5,611 nt of DNA from an uncultured Collinsella sp. (GTDB lineage Bacteria > Actinomycetota > Coriobacteriia > Coriobacteriales > Coriobacteriaceae), in assembly GCA_900551185.1 (NCBI GenBank), contig URVF01000108.1:1-5611 (forward strand), given 5' to 3'. Each line of letters starts with the position of its first letter. Positions within the stretch are counted from its first letter, which is position 1. Below are positions 5,228 to 5,611 of this stretch, in pieces. A model generated the notes under the pieces. That model was not told the DNA's origin and did no database searches. It saw only the letters and a list, made by a program, of their open reading frames with translations. The position numbers were made by a program, and so were the translations under genes.

Positions 5228-5233
5228 TACAAT
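5228..5233 (+). promoter_or_regulatory. Candidate -10 (TACAAT) for a small transcription unit
   Basis: TACAAT followed by GGTT repeats exactly the ten bases found at the candidate HAD promoter (2041-2050). No good -35 is visible at 16-18 nt upstream. If used, it would drive the 17-codon ORF at 5304 and a transcript of roughly 180 nt ending at the terminator at 5375-5422. Confidence 0.3.
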
Positions 5234-5303
5234 GGTTCGGATCGTATCGTTCGGGCAGGTTATCCGATATGCCTGATCGCCCTTCCATCATGAAAGGACA
5301 TCC

Positions 5304-5357
5304 ATGCCCCAGTTCTCGACGCCCACCGTATCTGAACTCGAGGAGACTGTCGCATAG
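5304..5357 (+). CDS. Possible 17-residue small ORF or gene-start remnant
   Basis: AAAGGA (5293-5298) precedes an ATG by 5 nt. The frame encodes MPQFSTPTVSELEETVA and ends in two tandem in-frame TAG codons (5355-5360). A strong terminator follows within 15 nt. The peptide has no hydrophobic segment or runs of one amino acid, so it does not look like a membrane peptide or an attenuation leader. It may be a genuine microprotein, the surviving start of a deleted gene, or a chance ORF in a small RNA. CTGAAC (5332-5337) and GTTCAG (5365-5370) form a 6-bp inverted repeat across its end. Confidence 0.3.
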   Translation: MPQFSTPTVSELEETVA

Positions 5358-5374
5358 TAGCTGCGTTCAGCCAA

Positions 5375-5422
5375 ATTAAAAATGGCGTCCATGCGTGTGT
5401 ACGCGTGGACGCCATTTTTAAT
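5375..5422. terminator. Strong bidirectional intrinsic terminator
   Basis: A 21-bp stem ATTAAAAATGGCGTCCATGCG (5375-5395, last bases GCG) pairs with 5402-5422 around a TGTGTA loop, with one T-G wobble. The GC-rich core (5384-5395 / 5402-5413) is flanked by A5 and T5 tracts on both sides, so it works in either direction. It would end plus-strand transcription from the methionine synthase or small ORF, and minus-strand transcription from the convergent hydrolase gene, whose TAA stop (5420-5418) lies in the outer stem. Confidence 0.93.
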
Positions 5423-5574
5423 GCGTCAGTATCCAGTGGATGCCGCGCGCCATGCGCAGGTCAGTTTGGGCAAAATGATTGCCGGGGTTGAGCTCCAGCG
5501 TTGTTGGGATGTCGCGCTCGATAAACAGCTTTTCCATCGCGCGCGTATCGTCGAGTACGTGCCGCATCATGCGG
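5418..5574 (-). CDS. C-terminal fragment, probable alpha/beta-hydrolase
   Basis: Only the last 51 residues are present: the gene enters from the right contig edge and stops at TAA 5420-5418. The genomic part begins RMMRHVLDDTRAM at 5573. Residues encoded before it in the open frame (SEMCIRDS) come from the sequencing adapter, not the gene. The visible sequence contains a helix (RAMEKLFIERDIP), a strand (TTLEL), then NPGNHF followed by an amphipathic last helix ending GIHWILTH. This strand-Gly-Asn-His-Phe-helix layout is that of the catalytic-histidine end of esterase-like alpha/beta-hydrolases, with the His of NPGNHF as the candidate catalytic residue. The substrate is unknown. The fold assignment rests on this short stretch and is moderate at best; that this is a real gene end is supported by the adjoining terminator. 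Confidence 0.55.
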
Positions 5575-5611
5575 CTGTCTCTTATACACATCTCCGAGCC
5601 CACGAGACTAG
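5575..5611. other. Sequencing adapter contamination (Nextera P7/i7 side, reverse orientation)
   Basis: Positions 5575-5608 are the reverse complement of the Nextera read-2 adapter, starting with the Tn5 mosaic end CTGTCTCTTATACACATCT. The final TAG (5609-5611) matches the first bases of index N706 (TAGGCATG), the same index seen at the left end. It is library-preparation sequence; genomic DNA ends at about 5574. Confidence 0.98.

Noticed and set aside
4002..5291. Long minus-strand open frame of 429 codons opposite the methionine synthase gene
   Set aside because: It mirrors the plus-strand gene, has no recognisable family motif or ribosome site, and is explained by GC-rich third positions leaving the antisense frame open. 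The plus-strand frame has clear zinc-ligand motifs.

Overview
The window is a bacterial contig of about 5.5 kb. An unremoved Illumina Nextera adapter sits at each end (about 1-49 and 5575-5611), so the real genomic insert is roughly 50-5574. The DNA is GC-rich with dense, short-spaced genes and strong GC bias at third positions. Gene content (TPP-riboswitch thiM/thiE salvage operon, small thiamine-binding protein, MetE-core enzyme of the YxjG type) fits a gut actinobacterium of the Coriobacteriia, perhaps Collinsella-like. That taxonomic placement is inference, not a database result.

Left part, minus strand (50-2008). A thiamine operon is read leftwards. It starts with a TPP riboswitch aptamer (1917-2008), an intrinsic terminator hairpin (1878-1905) and a Shine-Dalgarno site that can itself fold into a small hairpin. 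Then come thiM (GTG start at 1852), a small MTH1187/DUF77-type thiamine-binding protein (1009-668) and thiE (start at 671, cut off by the contig end). The three genes are tightly coupled: a 3-nt gap and then an ATGA stop/start overlap. The thiE gene is real although it has no stop codon inside the contig.

Middle, plus strand (2076-3891). A Cof-type HAD phosphatase diverges from the thiamine operon. Ten nucleotides after it comes a LysR-type regulator, so the two are probably co-transcribed.

Right part (3892-5574). A 155-bp AT-rich intergenic region carries a perfect 21-bp inverted repeat (GATATAG-N7-CTATATC) with LysR T-N11-A geometry, and a second perfect 14-bp palindrome. Both lie upstream of a MetE-core (cobalamin-independent methionine synthase C-terminal-domain-only) enzyme with all four zinc ligands. 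The 21-bp repeat resembles the MET-box recognised by MtaR/MetR-type LysR regulators of streptococci. This suggests that the adjacent LysR protein controls methionine synthesis here. Beyond that lie a possible tiny transcription unit (promoter-like TACAAT, a 17-codon ORF with tandem stops), a strong bidirectional terminator, and the C-terminal end of a convergent, probable alpha/beta-hydrolase gene.

Nothing in the window looks like a mobile element, CRISPR array or defence system. The most informative signals are regulatory: the layered TPP expression platform, and the methionine-type LysR operator next to its likely regulator.
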